DNA of 64,000 bases from Tenacibaculum discolor (GCF_003664185.1 NZ_RCCS01000006.1:62001-126000); one strand, 5' to 3'. Positions 53,235-62,599 are shown, counted from the first letter of the stretch. The notes: a model not told the origin generated them from the sequence alone. Made by a program: numbers and translations.

Positions 53235-56200
53235 ATGTTTAAGAAATTATTGCAATTTGAAATATACTATCAGTTAAAACAACGAGCTTTTCCCATATTT
53301 GCAGTCTTGTTTCTAGGCTTAGGATATTTTACAGGAAGCCAAGGGCATGCTCCTACAGGAGTTAATTTTAACGCTGTTTATCAAGTTTATTTTCATACAG
53401 GTCTTTTTACTTTAGGTAGTGTTTTTATAACCATGTTTTTCGCGGTAACAGCTATTATAAGAGATAAGCAACATAACATGGAAAGCTTAATTTACAGTTC
53501 ATCCATAAAAAAGAGTAATTATTTTTGGAGCCGTTTTTTAGGCACTTTTATTTTTAGTGTAGTTGCTTTTACACCTTTTGTTATTGGCTATATTTTCGGG
53601 AATCATTTTTCTAATTTAGACGCTGAAAGACTAGGGAATTTTAATGTATTAAACTACTTACAGCCTTGGTTGTATTTAGTGTTACCTAATATTTTTATCT
53701 GTACCTCTTTAATATTTTCAGTCAGTACACTTACTAAAAACAGTATAGCCACTTATGCAAGTGCAGTATTTATTTACATGTTGTATTTTGTAAGTTCTAT
53801 TTTCTTAAACTCACCATTATTAGCACAATCTGTTCCAGCATCGCCAGAAATGATGTCGGTAGCCGCAATAGCAGATTCTTTTGGTATGGCTGCTTTTTTT
53901 GAACAGACTCAATATTGGACAGCATATCAAAAAAACACACAGTTGCTTTCTTTTTCAGGGTTGTTTTTATTGAATAGAATACTTTGGATAGCGCTTTCTA
54001 TAGGAGTGCTGTTACTAACGTATAAAGCCTTTTCTTTTAGAATGACTACAAAAAGAGTTAAGAAAGAAAAGACAACAAGGAAAGAGAAAAAACAGCTCAT
54101 ATCATACAAACCTATAAATGGAACATACGGAGTAGCTACGCAAATAAAATCACTGTTATCGCTAATACGGTTAGAACTAAAGAGCGTATTTAAGAGCTTA
54201 CCTTTTTTAGTAATACTAGGTATGTGGTTAATTATTGTTTTTTCAGAATTGTATGCAACTGTTCTTGAAGGAGGTGAATATGGAGTGAGTATTTATCCGG
54301 TTACAAATCAATTAATCGAACTCATAACAAGTCCGCTAACTCTTTTTGGATTGATACTACTAATCTTTTACGGTTCAGAGATTGTATGGAGAGAGTATAG
54401 TGTCAATTTTAATCTGATTATGGGCGCTACTCCTGTAAAAAATTGGGTACTTTTTACAGCTAAGTTTGTCAGCTTGTCATTACTACCAATGCTACTAATA
54501 GCATCAGGAGTGCTTATGTGTATAGCTTTTCAAGTAAGCTTAGGTTTTGCTGATATAAACTTTAGTATGTACGCATCTGTGTTTTATTATTATGGTTTAC
54601 AACTGTTTATATATGCTATGCTTGCCATATTTATAAACAGTATTACGAAGAGTAAATATATAGGAATGGGAGCTTTTGGTTTGTTTGTTATTGTAAGTAT
54701 GAAAGCTAACCTTTTAGGATTAGAACACCCTTTAACAAGTATAGGGTTTATGCCTAGAGTAACTTTTAATGGTATGAATGCCTATGCCAATAATGCTAAG
54801 TTATTTAATCATTTAGGTTTGTATTGGCTAAGTATAGGAGCGCTATTAATTTTATTAGCGTTTAAGATATGGAACAGGGGAATGGTAAAAGGATTTTCTT
54901 ATAAAGTAGAGCAACTGAAACAAGGATGCAACTTAACCGAAAAGGTATTGTTTTTAACTTTCCTTTCCGTATCTATTGGTATGGCAAGCTTGGTCTTTTA
55001 CAATACAAACTTTGTTGGTGATTATCAAACTGAAAATGATTATTTAAATTTTAGTGAAAATTATGAACGTATGTATAAGCAATATCAAGTATTAGAAAAG
55101 CCTTATCCAACCTCACAAAAAACGGAAGTAGCTATTTTTCCAAAGGAAAGAAAATTTACTGTAAAAGCAAATTACATTTTAAAAAACACGAGTAATGAAG
55201 TAATATCCAAACTACTAATAACAGAACGAATTCCTGTAAAGCATATTCATATAAAAAATGCTCTTTTGACTACGAAAGATACAGTACACGGAGCGTATGT
55301 ATTTGAATTTAAAGAAAAACTCCAACCCAATGATTCAGTAGCATATACTTTTGCTATTGAAAAAGAACTAAAAGGGTATGAGGAAGATAAAAGTATAGTT
55401 TATGACGGAACGTATATAACATACAGAAATTTTGAACCTATTATTGGATATGCTTCTGGATATGAAATAGCAGACAGAATTGAGCGTAAAAAAAGAGGAT
55501 TACCTGAGAGAATAGAAGAAGATAATTCAGATGCTCATATAGCTCTTGAAGATATTAAAATTGAAAAAGTACAATTTGAAACTATTGTGTCCACAAGTAA
55601 AGACCAAATAGCTATAAGCTCTGGAGATTTGATTAAGACTTGGTCAAAAAATAATAGAAATTATTATCATTATAAATCTCAAGGGAAAATATTGCCCATG
55701 GTAGCCTATTTTTCGGGGAAATATCAAGTTAAAAAAGCAAAGTATGAAGGTATTTCTATTGAGCAATATTATCATTCAAATCATAATTTTAATATTGATG
55801 AAATAGAAGAGAGTACTAAAGAAACCTTAGCGTATTGTCAAGAAAACTTTGGTACGTATAACTTTAATCATGTTCGTATAGCAGAAGTACCTTCTCATTG
55901 GTCATTCGGAGGGTATGCGCATCCGGGAGTTATTAGCATGGTTGAAGACCGTTTGTATTTATCAGATGTTCGTGAAGAAAACACATTTAACTTAGTTTCA
56001 AAAAGAACAATTCATGAAGTAGCACATCAATGGTGGGGACATACATTAACAGCCAAACCTGTTGCTGGAGGTTCTTTATTTGTAGAAGGTTTGGCAAAGT
56101 ATACTGAAGCTGTAGTAATGGAAAAAATGTATGGAAAAAGCGCTCTATATGAATTGGCAGAAGCAGCAAGAAGACGTTATTTCTTCGGAAGAGCTTTTGG

Positions 56201-56792
56201 CGGAACTCAAGAACCACCAATTTATAAAGTACAGGATGAAGGCTATATATCATATGGAAAAGCATACACAGTGTTCATGGCATTGAGAGACCTAATAGGG
56301 GAACAGCAAGTAAATAGAGTATTAAAAACCATTACAGATCGATATCGATTTGAAAACTCTCCCAAAGCACATACTATTGAGCTATTAGATGAATTATATA
56401 AAATAGTTTCAGAAGAAAATCACCATTTGATAGATGATTGGTTTAAAAAGGTAATAACCTATGATTTGGCTGTAGAAAAAAGTACGTACAAACAGCTACC
56501 CAATGGTACCTATGAGGTTACTGCAACTATAAAAGCAAAACGAATTGAAACATTAGAAAATGGAGAAACTAAAGAAACAGGGATTAATGAACCAATTAAA
56601 ATAGGAGCTTTTACAATCCATCCATCACTTGTAAAAGATGATAATACTATGCTGTACTATAAATCCAGTCGAATAAATAAAGAGCTCACTGAAGTTAGGT
56701 TTATAATAAATAAAAAACCTAGTTATATTGCTATAGATCCTTACGGAACAAGAAATGATGAAAATTTAAGAGACAATATATTTAGTTTTTAA
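53235..56792 (+). CDS. Fusion of ABC-2-type permease and M1-family aminopeptidase
   Basis: The 1185-residue protein has about 12 hydrophobic segments in two blocks (residues 20-265 and 315-590, e.g. FAVLFLGLGYFTGSQ, ILGMWLIIVFSELYA, FGLILLIFYGSEIVW), separated by a charged linker (KKEKTTRKEKKQ). The C-terminal half (about 620-1180) is an M1 metallopeptidase domain: TIHEVAHQWWGHTLTAKPVA is the zinc motif HEXXH with QWWGH, and the third-ligand Glu is in LFVEGLAKYTEAVVM. It probably exports a substrate and trims it at the outer face. Paired with the upstream ATPase. Confidence 0.88.
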   Translation: MFKKLLQFEIYYQLKQRAFPIFAVLFLGLGYFTGSQGHAPTGVNFNAVYQVYFHTGLFTLGSVFITMFFAVTAIIRDKQHNMESLIYSSSIKKSNYFWSRFLGTFIFSVVAFTPFVIGYIFGNHFSNLDAERLGNFNVLNYLQPWLYLVLPNIFICTSLIFSVSTLTKNSIATYASAVFIYMLYFVSSIFLNSPLLAQSVPASPEMMSVAAIADSFGMAAFFEQTQYWTAYQKNTQLLSFSGLFLLNRILWIALSIGVLLLTYKAFSFRMTTKRVKKEKTTRKEKKQLISYKPINGTYGVATQIKSLLSLIRLELKSVFKSLPFLVILGMWLIIVFSELYATVLEGGEYGVSIYPVTNQLIELITSPLTLFGLILLIFYGSEIVWREYSVNFNLIMGATPVKNWVLFTAKFVSLSLLPMLLIASGVLMCIAFQVSLGFADINFSMYASVFYYYGLQLFIYAMLAIFINSITKSKYIGMGAFGLFVIVSMKANLLGLEHPLTSIGFMPRVTFNGMNAYANNAKLFNHLGLYWLSIGALLILLAFKIWNRGMVKGFSYKVEQLKQGCNLTEKVLFLTFLSVSIGMASLVFYNTNFVGDYQTENDYLNFSENYERMYKQYQVLEKPYPTSQKTEVAIFPKERKFTVKANYILKNTSNEVISKLLITERIPVKHIHIKNALLTTKDTVHGAYVFEFKEKLQPNDSVAYTFAIEKELKGYEEDKSIVYDGTYITYRNFEPIIGYASGYEIADRIERKKRGLPERIEEDNSDAHIALEDIKIEKVQFETIVSTSKDQIAISSGDLIKTWSKNNRNYYHYKSQGKILPMVAYFSGKYQVKKAKYEGISIEQYYHSNHNFNIDEIEESTKETLAYCQENFGTYNFNHVRIAEVPSHWSFGGYAHPGVISMVEDRLYLSDVREENTFNLVSKRTIHEVAHQWWGHTLTAKPVAGGSLFVEGLAKYTEAVVMEKMYGKSALYELAEAARRRYFFGRAFGGTQEPPIYKVQDEGYISYGKAYTVFMALRDLIGEQQVNRVLKTITDRYRFENSPKAHTIELLDELYKIVSEENHHLIDDWFKKVITYDLAVEKSTYKQLPNGTYEVTATIKAKRIETLENGETKETGINEPIKIGAFTIHPSLVKDDNTMLYYKSSRINKELTEVRFIINKKPSYIAIDPYGTRNDENLRDNIFSF

Positions 56793-56830
56793 TAACAAAA
56801 ACCGCCTTAATTAAGGCGGTTTTTGTTATT
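56791..56830. terminator. Perfect 40-bp palindromic bidirectional terminator
   Basis: The 20-base arm AATAACAAAAACCGCCTTAA is followed at once by its exact complement, with A and T runs on both sides. It separates the convergent permease/peptidase and thrC genes and serves both strands. Confidence 0.9.
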
Positions 56831-56841
56831 AAGTGATGCTT

Positions 56842-58122
56842 TTAAGCATTTAAAAAGTCTTTTAACTCTTTATATGAGCTAATTTTAGTTGCTTCTTTTT
56901 GTTTATCTATAACGGATACTATTTGTGGTGGAATTTCAACGGTTACCTCTAAAATATCTTCAACAACATCTAAAAACTTAACAGGATGGGCTGTTTCTAA
57001 GAAAATCCCGAATTCATTTTGTAACCCGTATTCTTTCAACCCTAAATAACCAACAGCTCCATGTGGATCAGCAATATAATTAGAGTTCTCATAGATGTTT
57101 TTCATAGCTTCACGAGTTTCATCATCAGAAAAAGAAAAAGACGAAAAAGCGGTTTTTAAAGCTTCTAAATTATTGTTGAATAATTCTTGGATTCTAATAA
57201 AGTTACTAGGATTTCCAACATCCATGGCATTCGATATAGTTGCTTTAGAAGGTTTTGGTTGATAATCTCCACTTTGTAAGTAATTAGGAACGGTATCGTT
57301 TACATTGGTAGCAGCCACAAAATGTTTAATAGGCAATCCTAATTTTTGCGCCATAATACCTGCACAAATGTTTCCAAAGTTTCCACTAGGCACTGAAAAG
57401 ACAACTTCTTTATGCTGTTTGTAAACTTGTTTATAGGCAAAGAAAAAATAAAACATTTGTGGTAACCAACGTGCAACATTTATGGAATTTGCTGAGGTTA
57501 ACGTACGATTAATTTCCACATCTAAAAAAGCAGTTTTTACCATGTCTTGACAATCGTCAAAAACACCATCTACTTCTAAAGCTTTAATATTTTGTCCTAA
57601 AGTTGTGAGTTGCTTTTCTTGAATATCACTTACTTTTCCACTAGGGTAGAGTATAACCACATCTACACCTTTAACTCCTAAAAATCCATTAGCAACAGCA
57701 CCTCCTGTATCTCCTGAAGTTGCCACCAAAACTGTAACCTGTTGGTCTTTATCACGATTAAAGTACCCTAAACAGCGCGCCATAAAACGAGCACCTACAT
57801 CTTTAAAAGCCATGGTTGGTCCGTGAAATAGTTCTAGTGTACCAATATTATTTTCAATGGGTACTACAGGAAACTCAAAATTGATTGTTTCTTTAATGAT
57901 TTTTTGTAAAACGTCTTTAGGTATTTCATCACCTACAAATTGTTTAATGGCTTTATAAGCAATTTCTTCATTAGAATACTCACCAATATTATCAATAAAT
58001 TCTTTTGATAGTGGCGTAATATTCTCGGGGAAGTAAAGCCCTCTATCAGGAGCTAATCCGTTTACTACAGCTTCTTCAAAGCTAACTTTAGGTGATGTAT
58101 GATTGAGACTATAATAGTTCAT
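56842..58122 (-). CDS. thrC: Threonine synthase
   Basis: The 426-residue PLP enzyme converts O-phosphohomoserine to threonine. PLP Lys in HGPTMAFKDVGARFM, GDTGGAVANGF phosphate-binding region, and SVPSGNFGNICAG are characteristic. Last gene of the thr operon; its stop is next to the perfect palindromic terminator. It begins 10 bases after thrB. Confidence 0.96.
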   Translation of the reverse strand: MNYYSLNHTSPKVSFEEAVVNGLAPDRGLYFPENITPLSKEFIDNIGEYSNEEIAYKAIKQFVGDEIPKDVLQKIIKETINFEFPVVPIENNIGTLELFHGPTMAFKDVGARFMARCLGYFNRDKDQQVTVLVATSGDTGGAVANGFLGVKGVDVVILYPSGKVSDIQEKQLTTLGQNIKALEVDGVFDDCQDMVKTAFLDVEINRTLTSANSINVARWLPQMFYFFFAYKQVYKQHKEVVFSVPSGNFGNICAGIMAQKLGLPIKHFVAATNVNDTVPNYLQSGDYQPKPSKATISNAMDVGNPSNFIRIQELFNNNLEALKTAFSSFSFSDDETREAMKNIYENSNYIADPHGAVGYLGLKEYGLQNEFGIFLETAHPVKFLDVVEDILEVTVEIPPQIVSVIDKQKEATKISSYKELKDFLNA

Positions 58123-58132
58123 AATTTCGTAT

Positions 58133-59062
58133 TTAGTGTTGTTCTAAAATTTTAATTCCTTCTGTATTAATTTTTGAAAGAATCATGTTAAAATCAATTT
58201 GTTTGTCTTGGTATGTGTTTTGAATTGCTTTGTAAACATTCTCAGCAGTTGCATCGCCTTTACATAAAGCAAAAATAGTTGGACCTGAACCTGAAATTCC
58301 TGCTCCTAAAGCACCTGCTTTTAAAGCCTCTTTTTTCACTAAATCAAAATGAGGAATTAGTGTTTTTCTAGCTGGTTCAACGATAATATCAATTAGGGAG
58401 TCTGCGATTAATTGATAATCGTTGGAGTGTAATCCACTAATTAACCCGCCTACATTCGCCCATTGGGTAACCGCATCTTTTAGCGGAACCTCTGTTGGTA
58501 GCACGTCTCGAGCATCTTTTGTTTTTACTTCAACTTGTGGATGAATAGCTACCACTCTTAAATCAGTAGGAACAGGGATTTTTACAATACTTAAAGGCTC
58601 ATAACTGCGAACCAACGTGAATCCACCATAAATAGCAGCAGAAACATTGTCAGCAATAGGGGTTCCGCAAGTAGCCTCTTCACCTAGCATAGCAAATTGT
58701 GTCAATTCAAGAGGGGAGAAGATGCCTCCTAACAGCTGATTTACACCAAAGGCAGCCCCTGCAGCACTGGCTGCACTACTTCCTAAACCACTTCCAGGAG
58801 TATATCCTTTGTGAATGGTAATATCGATACCAAAATTAATAGGATGTTTTTCTAGCATAGCTAAAGCAACTACTCCCGCAGCATTTATTTGTGCGTCTAA
58901 AGGTAAATCTGCGCCTGTTATTTGAGTAATTTTTATACCTTTTACATCCTTTTTTGTAAAAGTCATGGTATCTCCAACCGTTTCGAGAGCCAAACCTAAA
59001 GCGTCAAATCCGCAAGAAACATTAGCGACAGTTGCAGGTGAAAATATTTTTATATAATTCAT
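58133..59062 (-). CDS. thrB: Homoserine kinase
   Basis: The 309-residue GHMP-family kinase phosphorylates homoserine. The ATP loop is PGSGLGSSAASAAGAA, the N-terminal FSPATVANVSCGFDALG and the C-terminal GAGISGSGPTIFALC are all conserved. It overlaps the preceding methyltransferase gene by four bases and is followed closely by thrC. Confidence 0.96.
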   Translation of the reverse strand: MNYIKIFSPATVANVSCGFDALGLALETVGDTMTFTKKDVKGIKITQITGADLPLDAQINAAGVVALAMLEKHPINFGIDITIHKGYTPGSGLGSSAASAAGAAFGVNQLLGGIFSPLELTQFAMLGEEATCGTPIADNVSAAIYGGFTLVRSYEPLSIVKIPVPTDLRVVAIHPQVEVKTKDARDVLPTEVPLKDAVTQWANVGGLISGLHSNDYQLIADSLIDIIVEPARKTLIPHFDLVKKEALKAGALGAGISGSGPTIFALCKGDATAENVYKAIQNTYQDKQIDFNMILSKINTEGIKILEQH

Positions 59063-59688
59063 TTTTTTGCGATTAAAAACAAGTCGGTATCGCCACCTTC
59101 TTGATATAATTTGGTATAGTTTTCTAAAATTTTGAGTTTTTGTTTTTCTAGAGCTTCAATCAAATATGATGGTTCATGATAATTTATAAACATGGAGTTT
59201 TTTCCATCGGAACTAGTAGTTATACGAGAATCTTTTTCGTAATCACCAATCATGGTACTGATGTATAAAAGTCCATTAGAATTCAACAAAATAGAAGCTT
59301 CTTCAATAAGTTTTAAAACGTTGTCTTTGGTAAGATACGGAAAACAAAATCCGAAGATAATAACATCAAAACCTTGCTGTAAACTGTTAATTTCTCTACA
59401 ATCCATCACTTTAAAGGAAGCTTTCGGATTGTTTTGTTTTGCCAAATTCACCATATTTTCTGCTGAATCAATTCCTAACACAGAAAGTGTAGGGGTTTGA
59501 TTTAAAAGATAGTGAGTAATCTTTCCAAAGCCACAAGCTACATCCAACACATTTTTATGAGTTGGTTTCATATGTTTTAGAAGCAAGTCATAACTGTGAT
59601 TATATACTGTATCATTAGCAAACTTATCTTGATACTCTTGAGCTACGGTATTGTAAATCTGTACAATATTTTGATAACGCTTTTCCAT
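59059..59688 (-). CDS. SAM-dependent methyltransferase embedded in the thr operon
   Basis: The 209-residue protein is a class I methyltransferase with motif I VLDVACGFGKITHYLL, motif II VLGIDSAENMVNLAK, the DVIIFGFCFPYL strand and YISTMIGDYEKDSR. It lies between thrA (three bases) and thrB (four-base overlap), so it is certainly co-translated with them. A role in threonine synthesis is not known; perhaps it methylates a metabolite of the pathway, or it is a hitch-hiking gene. Substrate unknown. Confidence 0.85.
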   Translation of the reverse strand: MEKRYQNIVQIYNTVAQEYQDKFANDTVYNHSYDLLLKHMKPTHKNVLDVACGFGKITHYLLNQTPTLSVLGIDSAENMVNLAKQNNPKASFKVMDCREINSLQQGFDVIIFGFCFPYLTKDNVLKLIEEASILLNSNGLLYISTMIGDYEKDSRITTSSDGKNSMFINYHEPSYLIEALEKQKLKILENYTKLYQEGGDTDLFLIAKK

Positions 59689-59691
59689 GTA

Positions 59692-62133
59692 CTACTGGTT
59701 TCCAATTCGTATCACATCAGCAAAAATCCCTGAAGCAGTTACTTCAGCACCAGCACCAGCTCCTTTTATTTGTAGTGGATTAACAGGATATCTATCCGTA
59801 AAAAATAATACGATATTGTCGCTACCTTCTAAATTATAAAAAGGATGGTCAAAAGGAATGTGTTGCAAGCCAACACTCGCTTTTCCATCATTAAATTCAG
59901 CAACATATTTTAAACGACAGTTTTTGTTGGAAGCTTCTTTATATATTTGTTGAAAATGGCTTTCAAATTCGGTTAAAGAAGCATAAAAATCTTCATTACT
60001 GGTGGTTTCTAAACTCTTTTTAGGTAAAAACGCATTGTTTTTGATGTCAGAAAGTTCTAATTCATAACCACTTTCACGTGCTAGAATTAATATTTTTCGA
60101 GCAACATCTACACCACTTAAATCAATTTTCGGGTCAGGTTCAGTATATCCTTGTTCTTGTGCTTGCTTTACGACATCGTGAAATGAAATATTTTCGTTAA
60201 AATTATTGAAAACAAAGTTTAAAGACCCTGATAAAACTGCTTGTATTTTATGTACTCGGTCACCAGAAGCAATTAAGTTTTTAAGTGTGTCAATAATTGG
60301 TAAACCTGCACCCACATTGGTTTCAAACAAAAAAGGTACATTGTATTTACGAGAGATATACTTTAATTTTTTATAATTGTTTAGTTCAGAAGCACAGGCA
60401 ATTTTATTACATGTAACCACCCCAATATTGTTGGCTAAATAATGTTCATATATTTCAGAAACTTGCTGATTGGCAGTATTGTCGATAAAAACAGAATTAC
60501 GAAGGTTAAACGCTTTTGTTCTTTGAAAAAAGCGATCTAAAGAACTTGCTTCTCCGTTTTGTAATTGTTCTTTCCAAGATTTTAAATTTATGCCACTTTC
60601 ATCAAAGACCATTTGTTTAGAATTGGAAATTCCCACGACACGCACATTCAGTTTCAACTGTTCTTTTAAGTATTTTTTTTGTTGGTGTATTTGTGCTAAA
60701 AAGCGTTCACCAACATTTCCTACACCCGTGACAAACAAGTTCAATTGTTTTACTTTCTCTTCAAAAAACTGTTCATGTAGCGTGTTGAGTGCTTTTTTAG
60801 CATCTGAACTGTCGATAACAGCAGAAATGTTTTTTTCTGAAGCACCTTGGGCAATCGCACGAATATTTACATTGTTTTTGCCTAAGGAACTAAACATTTG
60901 ACCACTCAACCCTTGATGATTTCTCATTTTATCACCTACCAAAGCAATAATGGCTAATCCTTGTTCTACAATAATTGGATCTATTTTATGACGCTCTATT
61001 TCTACAGCAAAAGCTTCATTAATTTTTAAAGCTGCTTTTTCAGCATCTTCATCATAAATTCCCACACAAATAGAGTGCTCTGAAGAAGCTTGTGTAATAA
61101 GTACCACATTGATATTGTGTAGCGATAAAGTTTCAAACAATCGCTTAGAAATGCCAGAAACACCTACCATGCCGCTTCCTTCTAGAGTTAATAAGGTAAT
61201 ATTCTCAATATGAGAAATACCTTTTACAGGCTTTCCATTTTCTGTAATTTTTGAAATGAGTGTTCCCGAATTTTCAGGGTCAAAAGTGTTTTTTATTCGA
61301 ATAGGAATCTCTTTTTCCAACACAGGTTGAATCGTAGGAGGGTAGATAACTTTCGCACCAAAATGCGACAATTCCATGGCTTCTTGATAGGAAATATGTG
61401 GAATAGGAAATGCTTGCTTTACCAGATGCGGGTTTGCAGTGTACATACCACTAACATCTGTCCATATTTGTAATTCATCTGCACCTACAGCAGCGGCATA
61501 AATAGCCGCAGAATAATCGGATCCTCCACGTCCTAAAGTAGTTGATTTTCCTTCTTTTGTACGAGCAATAAATCCTGGTAAGAGTGTTATTTGGTGTTTA
61601 TTAGTTGCAAAAAACTCTTGACAATTGGAGTTAGTTAATTGAAAATCAACTTGTGCTTTATCAAAATCATTAGAAGTACTAATTAATTCTCTACTGTCTT
61701 TATATACTACATCGAGTTCTTTACTAGCGATGTTTGCAATAATATAAGAAGATAGTAACTCCCCAAAACCACTAATGGTAGCTAATGTTTTGGGAGTAAT
61801 TTCATTTAATAAAAAGCAACCTTCTAACAAGGTTTTTAGTTGTTTAAACAGTGAAGTAATATGAGTTTTTACTTCTTCTTGCTGGTTTTTAGCGACTAAT
61901 TCATGAATTACCTCTAAGTGTAATTGTTCAACTTCTTTAAAGTTTTTGAGGTAATTAGCATTGTTTTGAGCAGCTTGTTCTGCTGATGCTATCAGTTTAT
62001 TGGTAGTTTTTCCAAAGGCAGAAACCACTACAATTAGTTGGTTGTTTGCTGAAGCATTGGCAATGATTTGTACTACTTTTTCTATGTTTTTAGGGTTGGC
62101 TACTGATGAACCACCAAATTTTAAAACGTTCAT
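59692..62133 (-). CDS. thrA: Bifunctional aspartokinase/homoserine dehydrogenase
   Basis: The 813-residue enzyme catalyses the first and third steps of threonine synthesis. The aspartokinase part begins MNVLKFGGSSVANPKNIEKV; the middle has two ACT-type regulatory domains (about 315-460, LLTLEGSGMVGVSGISKRLF, LAIIALVGDKMRNHQGLSGQ) that should give feedback control by threonine; the homoserine dehydrogenase part has the NAD(P) motif VTGVGNVGERFL and the GAGLPIIDTLKNL, SGSLNFVFNNF and GAGAGAEVTASGIFAD stretches. First structural gene of the operon. Confidence 0.95.
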   Translation of the reverse strand: MNVLKFGGSSVANPKNIEKVVQIIANASANNQLIVVVSAFGKTTNKLIASAEQAAQNNANYLKNFKEVEQLHLEVIHELVAKNQQEEVKTHITSLFKQLKTLLEGCFLLNEITPKTLATISGFGELLSSYIIANIASKELDVVYKDSRELISTSNDFDKAQVDFQLTNSNCQEFFATNKHQITLLPGFIARTKEGKSTTLGRGGSDYSAAIYAAAVGADELQIWTDVSGMYTANPHLVKQAFPIPHISYQEAMELSHFGAKVIYPPTIQPVLEKEIPIRIKNTFDPENSGTLISKITENGKPVKGISHIENITLLTLEGSGMVGVSGISKRLFETLSLHNINVVLITQASSEHSICVGIYDEDAEKAALKINEAFAVEIERHKIDPIIVEQGLAIIALVGDKMRNHQGLSGQMFSSLGKNNVNIRAIAQGASEKNISAVIDSSDAKKALNTLHEQFFEEKVKQLNLFVTGVGNVGERFLAQIHQQKKYLKEQLKLNVRVVGISNSKQMVFDESGINLKSWKEQLQNGEASSLDRFFQRTKAFNLRNSVFIDNTANQQVSEIYEHYLANNIGVVTCNKIACASELNNYKKLKYISRKYNVPFLFETNVGAGLPIIDTLKNLIASGDRVHKIQAVLSGSLNFVFNNFNENISFHDVVKQAQEQGYTEPDPKIDLSGVDVARKILILARESGYELELSDIKNNAFLPKKSLETTSNEDFYASLTEFESHFQQIYKEASNKNCRLKYVAEFNDGKASVGLQHIPFDHPFYNLEGSDNIVLFFTDRYPVNPLQIKGAGAGAEVTASGIFADVIRIGNQ

Positions 62134-62243
62134 TTTAAAAAGGATAATAAATTAAAAATAAGATTTTTTAAGCTATTTATCTGTTTTCAAGTCTTTTGAA
62201 AAAATAAATATATACGGAATGATGATATGTATAGAAATAACCC

Positions 62244-62342
62244 CTAAAGGGTTGTAGTAGTAATTGTAGTTGTTGTGCCAACAAAAGAAGCCGTAATACT
62301 TACAGCTGGAATAGAGATAATATGTCTTTTGTTGTTAAACAT
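62244..62342 (-). CDS. thrL: Threonine-operon leader peptide (attenuation peptide)
   Basis: This 32-codon frame lies 110 bases upstream of thrA. The peptide (MFNNKRHIISIPAVSITASF, then VG and the stretch TTTTITTTT, L) carries 9 Thr and 5 Ile. Threonine-, and in enterobacteria also isoleucine-, rich leader peptides drive ribosome-mediated attenuation of thr operons, so the operon context makes this call strong. Small hairpins follow: a 5-bp stem AACCC/GGGTT that begins inside the last codons (62239-62253), and a 7-bp stem TTTTCAA/TTGAAAA (62184-62202). Neither is followed by a clear U run, so the exact switch is not visible. The ATG falls at or next to the predicted transcription start. Confidence 0.8.
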   Translation of the reverse strand: MFNNKRHIISIPAVSITASFVGTTTTITTTTL

Positions 62343-62347
62343 TAAGC

Positions 62348-62377
62348 CAAATGTATAAATTATGTTCTAAAAAACAA
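62348..62377 (-). promoter_or_regulatory. Promoter of the thr operon (leaderless)
   Basis: On the minus strand, TTG (62375-62377), 19 bases, then TACATTTG (62348-62355) match the Bacteroidota -33/-7 promoter exactly, including the spacer. Only five bases separate the -7 element from the leader ATG at 62342, so the transcript should start at or just before the ATG. Confidence 0.65.
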
Positions 62378-62461
62378 GAAAAGTTGTTGTTTTTTGCAAA
62401 AAAAAATATTTGGATAGTACACATAACACAATCTTTTTGCTAAAAAAATAAGAAGAATTAC

Positions 62462-62599
62462 ATCAGCTACCTGTGCCGTAGTGTTTTTGGAGCATGCCGT
62501 GATATCAGCGACCCGTGCCGTGGTGTCTTCGGAGCGCGCCGTAATATCAACGACCCGTGCCGTGGTGTCTTCGAAGCATGCCGTGATATCAGCGACTCA
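62462..62599. repeat. GC-rich 21/42-bp tandem repeat
   Basis: Six consecutive 21-base half-units start at 62474, 62495, 62516, 62537, 62558 and 62579, each opening with (T/C)GCCGT; they alternate between two types, giving a 42-base unit in about three copies, with a partial unit in front. It is about 60 percent GC against the surrounding AT-rich DNA. It is not a CRISPR array, since there are no variable spacers. The purpose is unknown. In one frame it would read as a 7-residue repeat (AVVSSER, AVISTTR, AVVSSKH, AVISATQ and a stop), but no start codon precedes it. Confidence 0.8.

Noticed and set aside
60590..60901. Plus-strand frame inside thrA
   Set aside because: Shadow of the thrA coding strand.
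62134..62243. Classical rho-independent attenuator before thrA
   Set aside because: Two small hairpins are present but none has a clear run of U after it on the minus strand; only the leader peptide and promoter are supported.
62427..62596. Open frame through the 21-bp repeat encoding a 7-residue repeat
   Set aside because: No ATG, GTG or TTG start lies upstream before the previous stop, and differences between copies do not favour synonymous sites, so it is not listed as a gene.
62462..62599. Possible CRISPR array
   Set aside because: The units are contiguous with fixed 21/42-base period and no variable spacers, and no cas genes are nearby.
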